Shown one piece after another: positions 20,188 through 31,382 of a stretch of 64,000 bases of DNA. Position 1 is the stretch's first letter. Each line of letters opens with the position of its first letter. The stretch lies in contig OZ026526.1 in assembly GCA_964019695.1 (NCBI GenBank), forward strand, positions 13,909,754 through 13,973,753, in the 5' to 3' direction. The DNA is from Loripinus fragilis. Taxonomy: Eukaryota; Mollusca; Bivalvia; Lucinida; Lucinidae. A model generated the notes under the pieces. The model did no database searches and was not told the DNA's origin. It saw only the letters and a program-made list of their open reading frames with translations. The position numbers and the translations under genes were made by a program.

Positions 20188-20355
20188 CATGATTTCTGTT
20201 ATATGATAGATGAGGTTTTCACAGACATATTGGATTTCTTGCGTAAGAACAGCCTCTTCTCGAATCCCCATCTGCCCGCCCCGCACCAGCGTTGACAAAT
20301 CATACGCATTTGGGCCTATGATGTCATTGAGCACTGGATATATATTACCACATGG
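20188..20355 (-). CDS. Host-gene exon e11
   Basis: Acceptor cttgtacaatttcag, donor gtaagaag. Fifty-six phase-0 codons, the longest firm exon after e4. They start PCGNIYPVLNDIIGPNAYDL, contain STLVRGGQMGIREEAVLT and end ENLIYHITEIM. The composition (VCENLIYHI, LTQEIQYV) suggests packed helices. A chance open frame in the antisense direction overlaps and is not a gene. Confidence 0.85.
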
Positions 20356-20373
20356 CTGAAATTGTACAAGATA

Positions 20374-20556
20374 TAGTGCCAGTTATAATTTGCAGCAGAT
20401 GACAATTTCAAACTTTGCTTCTTTTTCAAAAATAACAAATAAGGCGTGATATTTTATGAGAATCGTCTGCTGGCATACCTTATTTTATTGAAAGTTAGGA
20501 AAGATTGCACAAAAGTTATCATCTGCTGCAGTTGCCATTTGGCGCTTTAAGGGTCA
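20374..20556. mobile_element. TTAA-MITE group E
   Basis: AATTTGCAGCAGATGACA and TTGGCGCTTTAAGGGTCAA ends. Centre ATGAGAATCGTCTGCTGGCA. Relatives at 34757 and 46973. It begins 19 bp upstream of exon e11. Confidence 0.6.
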
Positions 20557-20817
20557 ATAAGATTCATCCTTGAGCAATAATTTTTGTAACCTTTAGGTAG
20601 ATTTAGCTTAACAATTTTTTCAGTGTAAAATTGTAAATATTTCCTTACCCTTACAGGATTTCTTGCATTGAGGCCCATATGGGCTGGCTATTTGTGAAAA
20701 AACCTATCTTGGGGGTTGCAACATTGGTCACATTTAGTCTGACACTCCTCCATAGGGGCTAAAGTGAATGTTCCAAAGTGCAAACGGAGTACTTTAGTTA
20801 TGGACTGTTTACTTAAC

Positions 20818-21152
20818 ATAGAGGATCTTATGTGAGTGCTCATGTTTTATTGAATTTATTAAACAAGTTGAGGAAAAGAGATAAAATGCCAGGTTTGCTG
20901 AGCATTTTATCTCCTTTTCGCGACGAGTTTAATAAATTCAATGAAACAGGCGCATGAAGGTTAGATTCTATTTAACATATGACATTAAAATTAATTTGAA
21001 ATTGTATTTTTGGCGTGAAAACGTAAGGGTTTTGCCATATGCCTGATGTCAAAAGTGTCATTTCATAACGTTTCCCGAAAATCTGTAAACCACTAAGTGG
21101 TTTATCGATTTTAATGCATGGCATTATTTCACTACCAGACGTGAAGTCATTT
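20818..21152. mobile_element. Hairpin MITE with GAATTTATTAAAC core
   Basis: ATAGAGGATCTTATGTGAGTG start, arms ATTGAATTTATTAAACAAG / GAGTTTAATAAATTCAAT. Provides the empty-site sequence for the TTAA insertion at 31428. Confidence 0.72.
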
Positions 21153-21157
21153 GAGAA

Positions 21158-21690
21158 ATGAATTTGATTTTGGAATGTTCATGGAATCATGAATACCGTA
21201 CTTTGGATCTCTTGCAAAGTAAGTGTTCGGGCTTCACGTTAACTTTGTAAGAGACCCGAAGTAGTCATGATTCCTTGAACATTCCAAAAATTGAATTTAT
21301 TGCTTATATTTACATTTTATCATAAATATCTAAAATATAAAAATTATTTATGATTTAGTATTAACGGCTTTGTTGGAGTGTAAAACGGAAAAGTGGAACA
21401 GCCAGTGTGAACATGGACAGACAATGGAGCAAACAAGAAGCTTGCTTTACATGTGCGACTCAGGTGTGGCTTGCTGTCAATCACAACACCAGTGTCATTT
21501 CTGGCAAGTGAATTTGATGTTCAAAGCATATTGCACGGACAAGTGAGCTTGACAGCTGTCGATCAAATTTATGTCATTCACGAGGCTATGAACGAATGCA
21601 AAAATCAAAAGATTCATTAAAGGCTTGCTGTGAAAAAGTATATATATGATAAATAAACTTCTGACTTTCACGCAGTCAATCCTATAGTGC
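21158..21690. repeat. GGAATGTTCATGGAATC foldback plus dispersed repeat
   Basis: 21166-21300 is an imperfect foldback (TTGGAATGTTCATGGAATCA / TGATTCC-TGAACATTCCAA) with TCTCTTGCAAAG-like inner arms. It continues into the repeat whose inverted copy is 4320-4711. A third foldback copy is 54570-54706. Confidence 0.65.
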
Positions 21691-21699
21691 AATTTCATT

Positions 21700-22321
21700 A
21701 TTGATATAGATTCACAATTAAAGCTGATCTGGACACACTCTGTTTCAAAAAGGTTATAGAACTTTTTAAGCTTTGGGCACAGTGCCTTAATAATTAATTA
21801 AGTGAAATACACCTAAAAAGCACATGACGTCGAAACAACATTGTATCAATGTCCGTGCAACATCATGATCAGGGGTACAGAAATCCGATAGAGTTCGGTT
21901 TTGGACGCTTTTTTATAAGCTTATTTTTCAAAATGCCATTTTTTCTGGGTAGGTGTACTGTCCCATTTTTGCTTTATCTCCCGAGTTTCCTCTAAAACGC
22001 AATACACAAACTTGCAACAGCAATATGCATTTGTCATGCGGATGAATTTTAGCCTTTCTTATCTGCTGAAACAGCTGACCACTTTGTGACAGACAATTAT
22101 TTGGACCGCATAACGAGAAATCGGTCTTCAGTACAACTTTAATCTACCTGTTACTTGACTCACTGCCAGCAAATCTTGGGGGTTAGAATCGGGGGACCTA
22201 TTTTCGGCCAACTTTTGGAACGAATGGGATTGGAAGATTTCTCTAGCCCTGGTCATGATGTTGCATCGACGTTGATACAACATTGTTTTATGGATGTGTG
22301 CCTTCTGGGTGTAGTACTTAC
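21700..22321. other. Intron sequence
   Basis: An ACATCATGATCAGG / TGGTCATGATGTTGCAT inverted pair (about 21850-22270) suggests a foldback element of some 420 bp. No coding block. Confidence 0.3.
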
Positions 22322-22408
22322 ATTTAAATAAATTCTGTGTAAGGCAGCCACTATTTCTTTTAATATGATTCCAAACAGGAACGGACTACTTGGTCTTGTG
22401 GACAGTTT
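22322..22408 (-). CDS. Host-gene exon e10
   Basis: Acceptor actattctgttccag, donor gtaagtac, both strong. Twenty-nine phase-0 codons start KLSTRPSSPFLFGIILKEIV and continue AALHRIYLN. The second half resembles an amphipathic helix. Symmetric phase (0,0), joining e9 and e11. Confidence 0.78.
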
Positions 22409-23030
22409 CTGGAACAGAATAGTTAAGAACATATGTACAAAAAGTAGACAAATTTATTCCATACTTAGCGTCATTGAAAAGTAACCAGTAAGTACCATAG
22501 GCTTAACACAGGACAGGATATAGTTCAATCTGAACTAAGAACTGAGGATACTTCAGCACTCAGTTTTATGGCATAGAGTCCCATGCATCACCACTATGGA
22601 AAATGGTATCCAACACATCGCATTCATTGACGGACCCCAGTAGTTCATTTGGCATTGTATTTGAAAATGCAAAGGTTTTGTAGCTACCCTAAAGTTTGAT
22701 CTTCATTTTTTGTGTTTAAAGGAAAATTTCAAACCATATTGGTGGCTTTTTCAATGAAAACGTCTAAAGCATGTACTGGCATCTTGTCTTCAGAAAATGA
22801 TGATTTCAATTTCATTTAAATGTGCAAAAACATAAAAAGCATGTGCATCACATGCACCATAGTTCCAGGGTTCGTGGAACTCTTTTTTATTCTCCAAACC
22901 AGTCTATCTTTGACCAGAAACATTAATGTAAAAGTAGCCATAGAGCTGTATTATATATTTTCCAAAATATCGAAATTTAGATACTGGTAACTTTTCACTG
23001 ACGCTGAGTATATATGTTTTATCATCACTT
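22409..23030. other. Intron sequence
   Basis: AT-rich, no coding block or defined repeat recognised. Confidence 0.3.
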
Positions 23031-23087
23031 ACATACAGTACTTTAATTCCATATCATAACTTACAATACTCTTCATCCATATTATAA

Positions 23088-23514
23088 CTTATCACATATT
23101 TAAGACACGTTTTGCCGTGATAACCGAAAGTCTGCATATGCGATAAGCTCTTTCCCGCCAACTGGTTATCAGCCTGCCGTGATGATAACCGGAAGTCATG
23201 TATTTTGAACGGAGAGAGGTTATCATGCCCGGCACGTAACGTTGTTCATTTGATGACGTCAGATGTAAACAAGTGGCGCGACGTTACGCCAAATTTACGC
23301 AATTCCTCTGTTTTACTTACATTTTTTACGTCAAACACGTTGAAATAGTGAGATGGAATATGTGATAAACAGATTATAACATGGGGTTTTGGTTATCGCC
23401 CTCAGTATCAACCCTCGACCATTATCAGCCCTCGAGCTAAAGCTCTCGGGCTGATAATGGGGTCTCGGGTTGATACTTCGGGCAATAACCAAAACGCCAT
23501 GAGATAATCTCTAA
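23088..23514. repeat. 425-bp direct repeat, copy 1, with foldbacks
   Basis: Starts TTATCACATATTTAAGACAC, ends GAGATAATCTCTAA. Holds a hairpin at about 23388-23493 (TTTTGGTTATCGCCC ... GGGCAATAACCAAAA) with a nested CAGCCCTCGAG / CTCGGGCTG stem, and GGTTATCA / TGATAACC pairs. Copy 2 is 530 bp downstream. Confidence 0.8.
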
Positions 23515-23617
23515 TTACATACATGCTTTTCATAACTCACATGTACATTGCTATAAGTACCAATATCATAACTCACATACACTTCTTTATATCCATAAAA
23601 AATCACACATAACTCAC

Positions 23618-24045
23618 ATTATCACATATTTAAGACACATTTTGCCGTGATAACCCAAAGTCTGCATATGCGATAAGCTCTTTCCCGCCAACTGGTTATC
23701 AGCCTGCCGTGATGATAACCGGAAGTCATGTATTTTGAACGGAGAGAGGTTATCATGCCCGGCACGTTACGTTGATCATTTGATGACGTCAGATGTAAAC
23801 AAGTGGTGTGACGTAACGCAAAAATTACGCCATTCCTCTGTTTTACTTACATTTTTTGACACCAAACGCGTTGAAATAGTGAAATGAAATATGTGATAAA
23901 CAGATTATAACATGGGGCTTTGGTTATCGCCCTCAGTATCAACCCTTGACCAGTATCAGCCCTCGAGCTAAAGCTCTCGGGCTGATAATGGGGTCTCGGG
24001 TTGATACTTTGGGCGATAACCAAAACGCCATGAGATAATCTCTAA
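23618..24045. repeat. 425-bp direct repeat, copy 2
   Basis: Near-identical to 23088-23514. The spacer between the copies is part of the CATAACTCACATACA satellite, so the pair looks like one insertion duplicated by slippage of the surrounding satellite. Confidence 0.8.
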
Positions 24046-24440
24046 GTACTTAATAACCATGTCAAAAATCTTATACAATATTTAATATCCATACAATAGC
24101 TCTAACATACAATACTGCAACCAATAAAACCTACACAAAATACCCTATATCTATACCATAGCTCACATACAATATCGCGGCCCATAAAGCCTTCACACAA
24201 TACTCAATATCCATACCTCAATATAGATAACTCATATACAACACTGTAACCCATTTAGCTCATGCACAATACTCAATATCCATACCATAACTCACATACA
24301 ACACTGTAACCCATAAAGCTCACACAATACTCAATATCAATACCATAACTCACATACAATACTGTTACCTATAAAGCTCACACACAATATTCAATATCCA
24401 TGCACTATACTGTATACCTACATGTGTATCATAGCTTACA
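24046..24440. repeat. ~58-bp minisatellite
   Basis: Units of the type CATAACTCACATACAACACT plus GTAACCCATAAAGCTCACAC plus AATACTCAATATC, about 58-61 bp. Degenerate units also occupy 23030-23090 and 23515-23617. Confidence 0.7.
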
Positions 24441-24960
24441 TACAAAAGAAAAATGTAAGATAAGTAGAAATAAAAAGTAATAGTGAAATACTATGTAAGG
24501 TTAGTATCAGCAAGAACAATAGTGATGCTAAAGTATCACAGTTACAGAAAGCTATTTAAGTCAAATAAAATGTTTAGGAAGGGTAAATTTTTCTAGTTGC
24601 TATCAATAAGTACATAAGATATAAAGTGCCTGATTTGGTTAAATTATTTGAGTGCTGATTTTTTAAAATTAAAATTTTCCGAATGATTATCTGGCCAAAC
24701 TGTTTTGATAGTGTTCCTGAAAGAATTTTTTGAAATAGTTAATTTTGAAAAACTCAGCAATCATGAACAAATTATCTAGCATGCAGAGTTAACTGAAGCT
24801 GGTGTTAATACTGTTAGTAATTTAGTCGAAAAAAGATAATTTAGGATTATTGTATGGATATCAGAAGAGTGTCCTGATTTGGGCTAATATTATCTTCATG
24901 AGTGAAAGTTCAAAATTTACACAATCAGTGGCATATGATAATTGAGATTTTAGTGTATCA
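24441..24960. other. Intron sequence with a TTAA-MITE group A fragment
   Basis: 24695-24793 has AACTGTTTTGATAGTGTTCC, GAAAGAATTTTTTGAAA and CTAGCATGCAGAGTTAA, a right half of group A. The rest is featureless. Confidence 0.4.
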
Positions 24961-25122
24961 TTAACTCTTTGTATTCGCCAACCCCCAAAACAAGTACTTT
25001 TGCAAACAGTTAAGATTCAGATGAAATGCAGCATAATGCTGCATTTCATCAGGTTCTACACTGTTTGTAAAAGTATTGTATCAAAGCAGAAGGAAGAATC
25101 CATTAGTATACAAAGGGTTAAA
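24961..25122. mobile_element. TTAA-MITE group B, short form
   Basis: TTAACTCTTTGTATTCGCC ... AGTATACAAAGGGTTAA. The central hairpin GATGAAATGCAGC / GCTGCATTTCATC is perfect. Confidence 0.72.
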
Positions 25123-25283
25123 TGCATACATACCAAGAACTATTACCTGAAATTATCTAAAAAGGGTTGACCCATAGAAAGATACTTTAGTCAGTTTTTA
25201 GACTTGCAAATTAATGTGTGGCAGGTATACGTAAGAATTACCAATTATGGTGCAATTTGACAAACAAAATCTAATTCTGGTTC

Positions 25284-25821
25284 TACAGTAAAACCTGTCT
25301 TAAGCAATCACTCAAAGAAAGACCCAAAACAATGTTTCCACGACAGATAATCACTTAATGCAGGTCACAAGTATTACAGAGCATTCTGCAATACTTTCAT
25401 CCTGCCCTAAGCTACATTGTACCACCCTACCAGGCTGCCTAGCGCAGTATGTAACGTGTCTGGCTACAGATGCCAGTCTGACTGCAGATCCAGGGGTCCT
25501 GAGTTTGATCCTGGCCCGGTCCCATACTTTCTTGGAGATTGAAAGTGAAATAATTACTATGGTCATTCTCCTCCCTTCCGTTGAATCATTCAAGAAGGGT
25601 TGTTGTCAGTTACGAGTGAAAGTATGTTCATGAAATTCTGGTTTACCGCTTGTTCAAGCTTGCCCAGGAAAAAGTGTGGTTAGGTGAACTGACCGTCCAA
25701 CCATGACCTTAGCTGTTGACTTGGGGCGTAAAGCAACAAAACAAACAAACATTGTACCACCTGTCTTTAAGACCTATGTTTGTCTATTTTGGAGTGGCCA
25801 CTTTAGACAGGTTTTACTGTA
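25284..25821. mobile_element. pogo/Tigger-like MITE, split by a SINE
   Basis: TA-CAGTAAAACCTGTCTTAA ... TTTAGACAGGTTTTACTG-TA. The SINE at 25427-25748 interrupts its right half. Confidence 0.78.
25427..25748 (+). mobile_element. tRNA-derived SINE, family 1, full length
   Basis: Exact 13-bp target duplication ACATTGTACCACC (25414-25426 and 25749-25761). tRNA-like head with GCCTAGCGCAGTATGTAACG, B-box-like GAGTTTGATCC, tail GGGGCGTAAAGCAACAAAAC plus AAACAA. It is nested in a MITE, so it is younger than the MITE. Confidence 0.9.
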
Positions 25822-25896
25822 ATTATAAATAATTATCTCTACCTCATGGTGCCATGGGTTGGCTGAGATCTGTGATTATGTTATTTCCTGGCCATA

Positions 25897-26245
25897 CTCA
25901 CTTTTATCATATGACTTCGCGTCTGGGAGTGAAATCACGCCATGCAATAAAATGGATAAACCACTAGTGGTTTACAAATTTTGGGGAAACATTATGATGT
26001 CCATAACAACATTGCATACATAATGACGAAATAATCATGTGTTTACCGCAGAAATGAGATTTCAACGTAATCTTAATGCCATATGATAAATAGAATCTAA
26101 CATTTGTGCTTATATTTTATTGAATTTATTAAATTAGTTGTGAAAAAGAGATAAAATGCTCGGCAAACCTTGCATTTTATCTCTTTTCCCAAACTTGTTT
26201 AAAAAATTCAATAAAACATGAGCACTCATGTAAGATCCTCTATGT
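25897..26245. mobile_element. Hairpin MITE with GAATTTATTAAA core
   Basis: AATAGAATCTAACATTTGTGC, arms around GAGATAAAATG / CATTTTATCTC, end ATGTAAGATCCTCTATG. Confidence 0.7.
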
Positions 26246-26863
26246 ATTATAGTGATTTTTGTCACATTCAGCATTTTGCTGCCTATCTGTATCTATCCAA
26301 CTGAAATATGAAAATGTGTCAATGTGACACAGCTGATGCCCCCATCCGGGGCCTTTGTATAAAAGAAAATATCAAATGGAAACCATGTCTTATGGGACGG
26401 TATATATATATAGGATGGGATATACTGGCAGGGACAGAAACATGAAAGCACAAGTTGATTCTAGGCAGTGGGATGGGGGGGATTCATCCCAATTTTTGAA
26501 AGATCCCCCCTAATTTTTAAGAGGGGGGTGTATTTTTATACAAATATAGGGGGGAAAATCTTAAATTTAAGTAAAATGTACACTTTTCATAAAAAATCCC
26601 CCCTGGTTTTTTAAAATCTATAATTAACATAATATATATAAACCCATATCATTTTGCTATATGTATACAATATCTCATTCATGTAACATAATGTCATGCA
26701 ACATTGGAACCAAAAGTCGACTGAATTCTTGTCAGTTTAACTTGATTGGGCATGGTTGAAGGCTGAGGATCACTTGATTTGGGCAGGGTTTGGAGGCTGA
26801 GGTTAATTTACTTGATAGGGGCAGGGGCTGGAGAGTGTCGACATTAAATAACAGAACTTAACC
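26246..26863. other. Intron sequence with G- and C-rich stretches
   Basis: 26460-26610 carries repeated GGGGGG / CCCCCC blocks separated by AT-rich DNA. 26290-26350 shares GTGTCAATGTGACACAGCTG-like sequence with 4715-4760. No coding block. Confidence 0.3.
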
Positions 26864-26876
26864 CATATAAGCCTTG

Positions 26877-27072
26877 TTTGTGATTTGATTCTTTATGTCC
26901 CATCAACAATATTTCAGATAAACAGAGACAGGTCTTCCTGGGTTGAACCAGTACTAAGGTAGAATAAATGTGTCTTGCTCAAGGACCACAATGCAGTGAC
27001 GCCGGTAAGGCTCGAACCCACACCCCCTCGGTCTCGAGTCAAACACTCTACCACTGAGCCACTGTGCTCCCT
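26877..27072 (-). mobile_element. tRNA-derived SINE, family 2
   Basis: Target duplication CATATAAGCCTTG / CATATAGGCCTTG (one mismatch; 26864-26876 and 27073-27085). Minus-strand A-box TGGCTCAGTGGTAG. Confidence 0.87.
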
Positions 27073-27106
27073 CATATAGGCCTTGCATCCTATTTGTGGG
27101 ACATCA

Positions 27107-27181
27107 GCAAACAGTGCAGAACCAGATCAGATGCCGCAGAATGCGGCGTCTGATCAGGTTCTCCACTGTTAGCTTCCAGAA
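27107..27181. mobile_element. TTAA-MITE-like central hairpin fragment
   Basis: AACAGTGCAGAACCAGATCA ... with GATGCCGCAGAATGCGGCGTC palindrome. No ends remain. Confidence 0.45.
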
Positions 27182-27246
27182 GTTTCTTTTAAAATTTGAA
27201 AAAAAATGAAAAATACCACCTAACAACCAATAAAAGCACCGCAAGC

Positions 27247-29551
27247 ACTGCATAATACCCCGCCACTGCTGGGGGCACCAAAAGTTATTTTGTGAGATAT
27301 ATAATGCCTAAATAGCAACAGAACTGAGATAGACAAGATTAATCAAGGGCAGATAACTCATGAACTGGGAAGGTCAGAGTGACGGTCCTTCGTTGTAATA
27401 TATAACCTTTGCTGTTCAACATGTCTGTGAAGTTTCATTCAGATATCATAAACAGTAAAAGAAAAACAGGCCAGAAACCATTTTTTAAAGGGAGAAAGGG
27501 CAGTAACTCCATCGAAAATGGTCGGATTTTGCCCATTAACAATCCCATACCACTCATCCCCAATAACAATATGTATGCAAAATTTGAAAAAATTCTGTGC
27601 ATAAATACTCAAGTTATCGATCGGAAACAGTGAGCATGGACGGATGAAATGAACTACAGGTCAAAAACCAATTCTCAGATCAATCAAGGGTGGATAACTC
27701 ACAATCTGGAAAGGTAAGAGTGACGATCCTTACCCACAATATGTAACCTTTGATGGTCATGAGCACGGACGGATGAAATGAACTACAAGTCAAAAACCAA
27801 TTCTCAGATCAATCAAGGGTGGATAACTCACAATCTGGAAAGGTAAGAGTGACGATCCTTATCCACAATATGTAACCTTTGATGGTCAACATATCTGTGA
27901 AGTTTCATTCAGATATTCCATATAGTAAATGAACTACAGGTCAAAAACCATTTTTCAGATCAATCAAGGGCAGATAACTCATGAACTGGAAAGGTAAGAG
28001 TGATGGTTCTTTGTCACAGTATGTAACCTTTGATGTGAAACATATCTGAAAAGTTTCATTTAAATATTCCACATAGTAAAGGAATTACGGGTAAAAAAAC
28101 ATTTTTTAATTCAATCAAGGGCGGATAACTCACAAACGGGAAAGGTAAGAGTGATGGTTCTTAGTCACAATATGTTACCTTTGATGTGAAACATATCTGT
28201 GAAGTTATATTCAGATATTCCATATAGTAAAGGAACAATAGGTCAAAAACCTTTTTTCAGACCTATCAAGGGCGGATAACTCACAAACTGGGAAGGTCAG
28301 AGTGATGGTCCTTAGTCACAATATGTAACCTTTGATGTGCAACATATCTGTGAAGTTTCATTCAGATATCATGAACAGTAAAGGAATAACAGGCCAGAAA
28401 CCATTTTTCCAATACGAAAAAGGGCAGTAACTCCGTTAAAAATGGACGGATTTTGCCCATTAACAATCCCATACAACTCATCGCCGATAACAATATGTAT
28501 GCAAAATTTGAAAAAATTCTGTGCATAAATACTCAAGTTATCGATCGGAAACAGTGAGCATGGACGGATGAAATGAACTACAGGTCAAAAACCAATTCTC
28601 AGATCAATCAAGGGTGGATAACTCACAATCTGGAAAGGTAAGAGTGACGATCCTTACCCACAATATGTAACCTTTGATGGTCATGAGCACGGGCGGATGA
28701 AATGAACTACAAGTCAAAAACCAATTCTCAGATCAATCAAGGGTGGATAACTCACAATCTGGAAAGGTAAGAGTGACAATCCTTACCCACAATATGTAAC
28801 CTTTGATGGTCAACATATCTGTGAAGTTTCATTCAGATATTCCATATAGTAAATGAACTACAGGTCAAAAACCATTTTTCAGATCAATCAAGGGCAGATA
28901 ACTCATGAACTGGAAAGGTAAGAGTGATGGTTCTTTGTCACAGTATGTAACCTTTGATGTGAAACATATCTGAAAAGTTTCATTTAAATATTCCACATAG
29001 TAAAGGAACTACGGGTAAAAAACATTTTTTAATTCAATCAAGGGCGGATAACTCACAAACGGGAAAGGTAAGAGTGATGGTTCTTAGTCACAATATGTTA
29101 CCTTTGATGTGAAACATATCTGTGAAGTTATATTCAGATATTCCATATAGTAAAGGAACAATAGGTCAAAAACCTTTTTTCAGACCTATCAAGGGCGGAT
29201 AACTCACAAACTGGGAAGGTCAGAGTGACGGTCCTTAGTCACAATATGTAACCTTTGATGTGCAACATATCTGTGAAGTTTCATTCAGATATCATGAACA
29301 GTAAAGGAATAACAGGCCAGAAACCATTTTTCCAATAAGAAAAAGGGCAGTAACTCCGTTAAAAATGGACGGATTTTGCCCATTAACAATCCCATACCAC
29401 TCATCGCCGACAACAATATGTATGCAAAATTTGAAAAAATTCCGTGAATAAATACTCAAGTTATCGATCCGAAATGGTGAGCACGGACGGATGGACGGAC
29501 AGACACCGAAGGGTATAACATAATACCTCGCCACTAAAGTGTGGCGGGGTA
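27247..29551. mobile_element. 2.3-kb element with ATACCCCGCCAC ends and nested tandem repeats
   Basis: Left CATAATACCCCGCCACTGC and right GTGTGGCGGGGTATA are inverted. The body is ~150-bp units (AAGGTAAGAGTGATGG, GTAACCTTTGATG, ATCAATCAAGGGCGGATAAC). A higher-order unit of about 924 bp occurs twice (for example 27631 and 28555), plus a partial third. GACGGATGGACGGACAGAC sits near the right end. Non-coding. It fills part of the e9-e10 intron. Confidence 0.72.
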
Positions 29552-29652
29552 TAAAAATTCGGACATGGACTTGTCAAATTGATATGGATGGGAAAATACA
29601 TTTGGCATTAATTGGTTAAAGTGAAAGCATGTTAGTGTGTTAGTACCGCTAC

Positions 29653-29726
29653 CTTTTTAGCGTTAGATTTAAGCTTTTCTATAAACCATGCAGCAAATCC
29701 AAGATGGCGAAACCTTCGAAGAGCCT
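29653..29726 (-). CDS. Host-gene exon e9
   Basis: Acceptor tttttttatcttttcag is strong. Donor gtagcg is fair, after AAAAAG. It enters in phase 1 and leaves in phase 0. With the base carried from e8 it reads KALRRFRHLGFAAWFIEK, then LKSNAKK. This is a strongly basic stretch around an aromatic core and continues the basic run of e8. Confidence 0.77.
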
Positions 29727-29753
29727 CTGAAAAGATAAAAAAATATATCTATC

Positions 29754-29985
29754 AACCCTTCATGTACAAATGGATTCTTCCTTCTGCTTTGATGCAATTA
29801 ACTTGGGATGGTCCATGGTATATATCGAGGGGTCACAGGTTATAATTTCTAAATTGTATTTTTCTTTGAAAATCATTTTTGTCTTAACAAACAGCGTAGA
29901 ACCTGCTGAAATGCAGCTTTATGCTGCATTTAATCTGGGTTTTAACTGTTTGTTAGTACCTGTTTAAGGGTTTCCAATATAGGTT
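29754..29985. mobile_element. TTAA-MITE group B
   Basis: ATGGATTCTTCCTTCTGCTT, ATGGTATATATCGAGGGGTC and hairpin GAAATGCAGC / GCTGCATTT. Starts about 28 bp upstream of exon e9's acceptor side. Confidence 0.65.
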
Positions 29986-30099
29986 AACCCTTTTAGACCC
30001 TGTTAACCCTTTTAAAATGAAATTTTCTTTCAATTTCAGATGAACAATTATAAACATGGGGTTCTACAACTTAGAAATCATATTGTTTTTCTATTTGTC

Positions 30100-30830
30100 A
30101 AGACCCTGATGAACCTTGCATCTAAACATTATTTTCCAACTTGTTTAATAAATTCAATAATAAATGAGCACTTGCAGGCGTGGATCCAGAAGGTTTTGTC
30201 AGAGGGGGTCCACTGACGTTTTTTGGGGCTTTTTTAGTTGAGGGGATGGAGAGACGATCGAAATGCCACTAAAAGTGGGCCATCATTGAAATGGCGTTTT
30301 GCTGGCATGCCAATAATGGCCCACCATTGAATGCTGGCTTGGTAGCTTTGTGATTTTTAGGGGATCTCGATCAATATTGCTAGGATACCCTATATTTTTG
30401 TGATTTTTCAGGAGGAGGGTCCAGACCCCCTGTCCCCCAACCCTTCCCCCTCTGGATCCGCTCATGACTTGAGTTAAATCTTTAAATAGGCCAGCCAATG
30501 AGATGAAGAGAGGATCTCAATACGCGAGTGTCCCTGTATTTATTATACACATTGAGGAAAAGAGATAAAATGCAAGCTTTGCCAAGCATTTTATTGCTTT
30601 TTCGCAACAAGTTTAATAAGTTCAATATTAGTTAGTACAAACATTAGATTTTTTAAAATATGTTTTTTTTTTTTGTGTGTGATCGAATTGTCGAGATTTT
30701 GCCATACATACAAGAGGCTAATTAATGGGTGTTATATTTGATAATTTTACCAGACTATGTAACTCACTAGTCGTCTTTTTATTTTAATACATCATGGTTT
30801 TATATCGATGCCAGATGTGATGTCAAGTTA
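30100..30830. mobile_element. Hairpin MITE with TTTAATAAATTCAA core, split
   Basis: 30100-30179 and 30505-30830 are parts of the same family as 20818. A GGATCCAGA element (30180-30480) lies between them. Confidence 0.55.
30180..30480. mobile_element. MITE with GGATCCAGA ends
   Basis: GTGGATCCAGAAGG at the left, CCCCCTCTGGATCCGC at the right; inner CATTGAAATGGCGTTTTGCTGG. Relatives at 40110 and 49366. Confidence 0.65.
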
Positions 30831-30981
30831 CTTTTTAAGCATGCATGTTATAGCAAGACAGGTGGGATTTGGGTCAGTGACATCAGATTCTATTTCAATA
30901 ACACGTTTGTGAGGGTGTGTTTACTCACGGCAGAGAATCATTTGACTTTAGAGTATTAAAAATACTTAAAGATACTTGTCA

Positions 30982-31315
30982 AAACCCCTCCATTCAGGTA
31001 AGACTTTCTTTGATATTTCTGTGAATACTGATCAGATTGACTTTGGGTTTGAAGCAGATACCCCGTAAAAATGAAAACAACTTGTCGATCTTTTTACGAA
31101 TTTCAGACAAATCATTAATCTGATTGAAAAGTTATTGAAGAGCAACAACATTTTTCGGTTGCTCGACAATAACTTTTTATCCATATCTTAGTCCGTAAGT
31201 TGCCTACTATGGGCATGTTGCTGTCATTTTTACAGGGTATCTGCTTCAAACCCCATACAAATCTGACAAGTATTAATTGAAATATCAAAGAATCTTACCT
31301 GAATCGATGGGGTTT
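30982..31315. mobile_element. MITE with AAACCCCTCCATTCAGG ends
   Basis: AAACCCCTCCATTCAGGTAA ... TTACCTGAATCGATGGGGTTT, with TTTGATATTTC / GAAATATCAAA and GGGTTTGAAGCAGATACCC / inverse pairs inside. A long imperfect foldback. Confidence 0.7.
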
Positions 31316-31382
31316 CCAATGGTATCCGCTATTGTTGTTGTTTTTAAGTCATGTGAATCTCCGCCTTGTTACGAATCACCTT

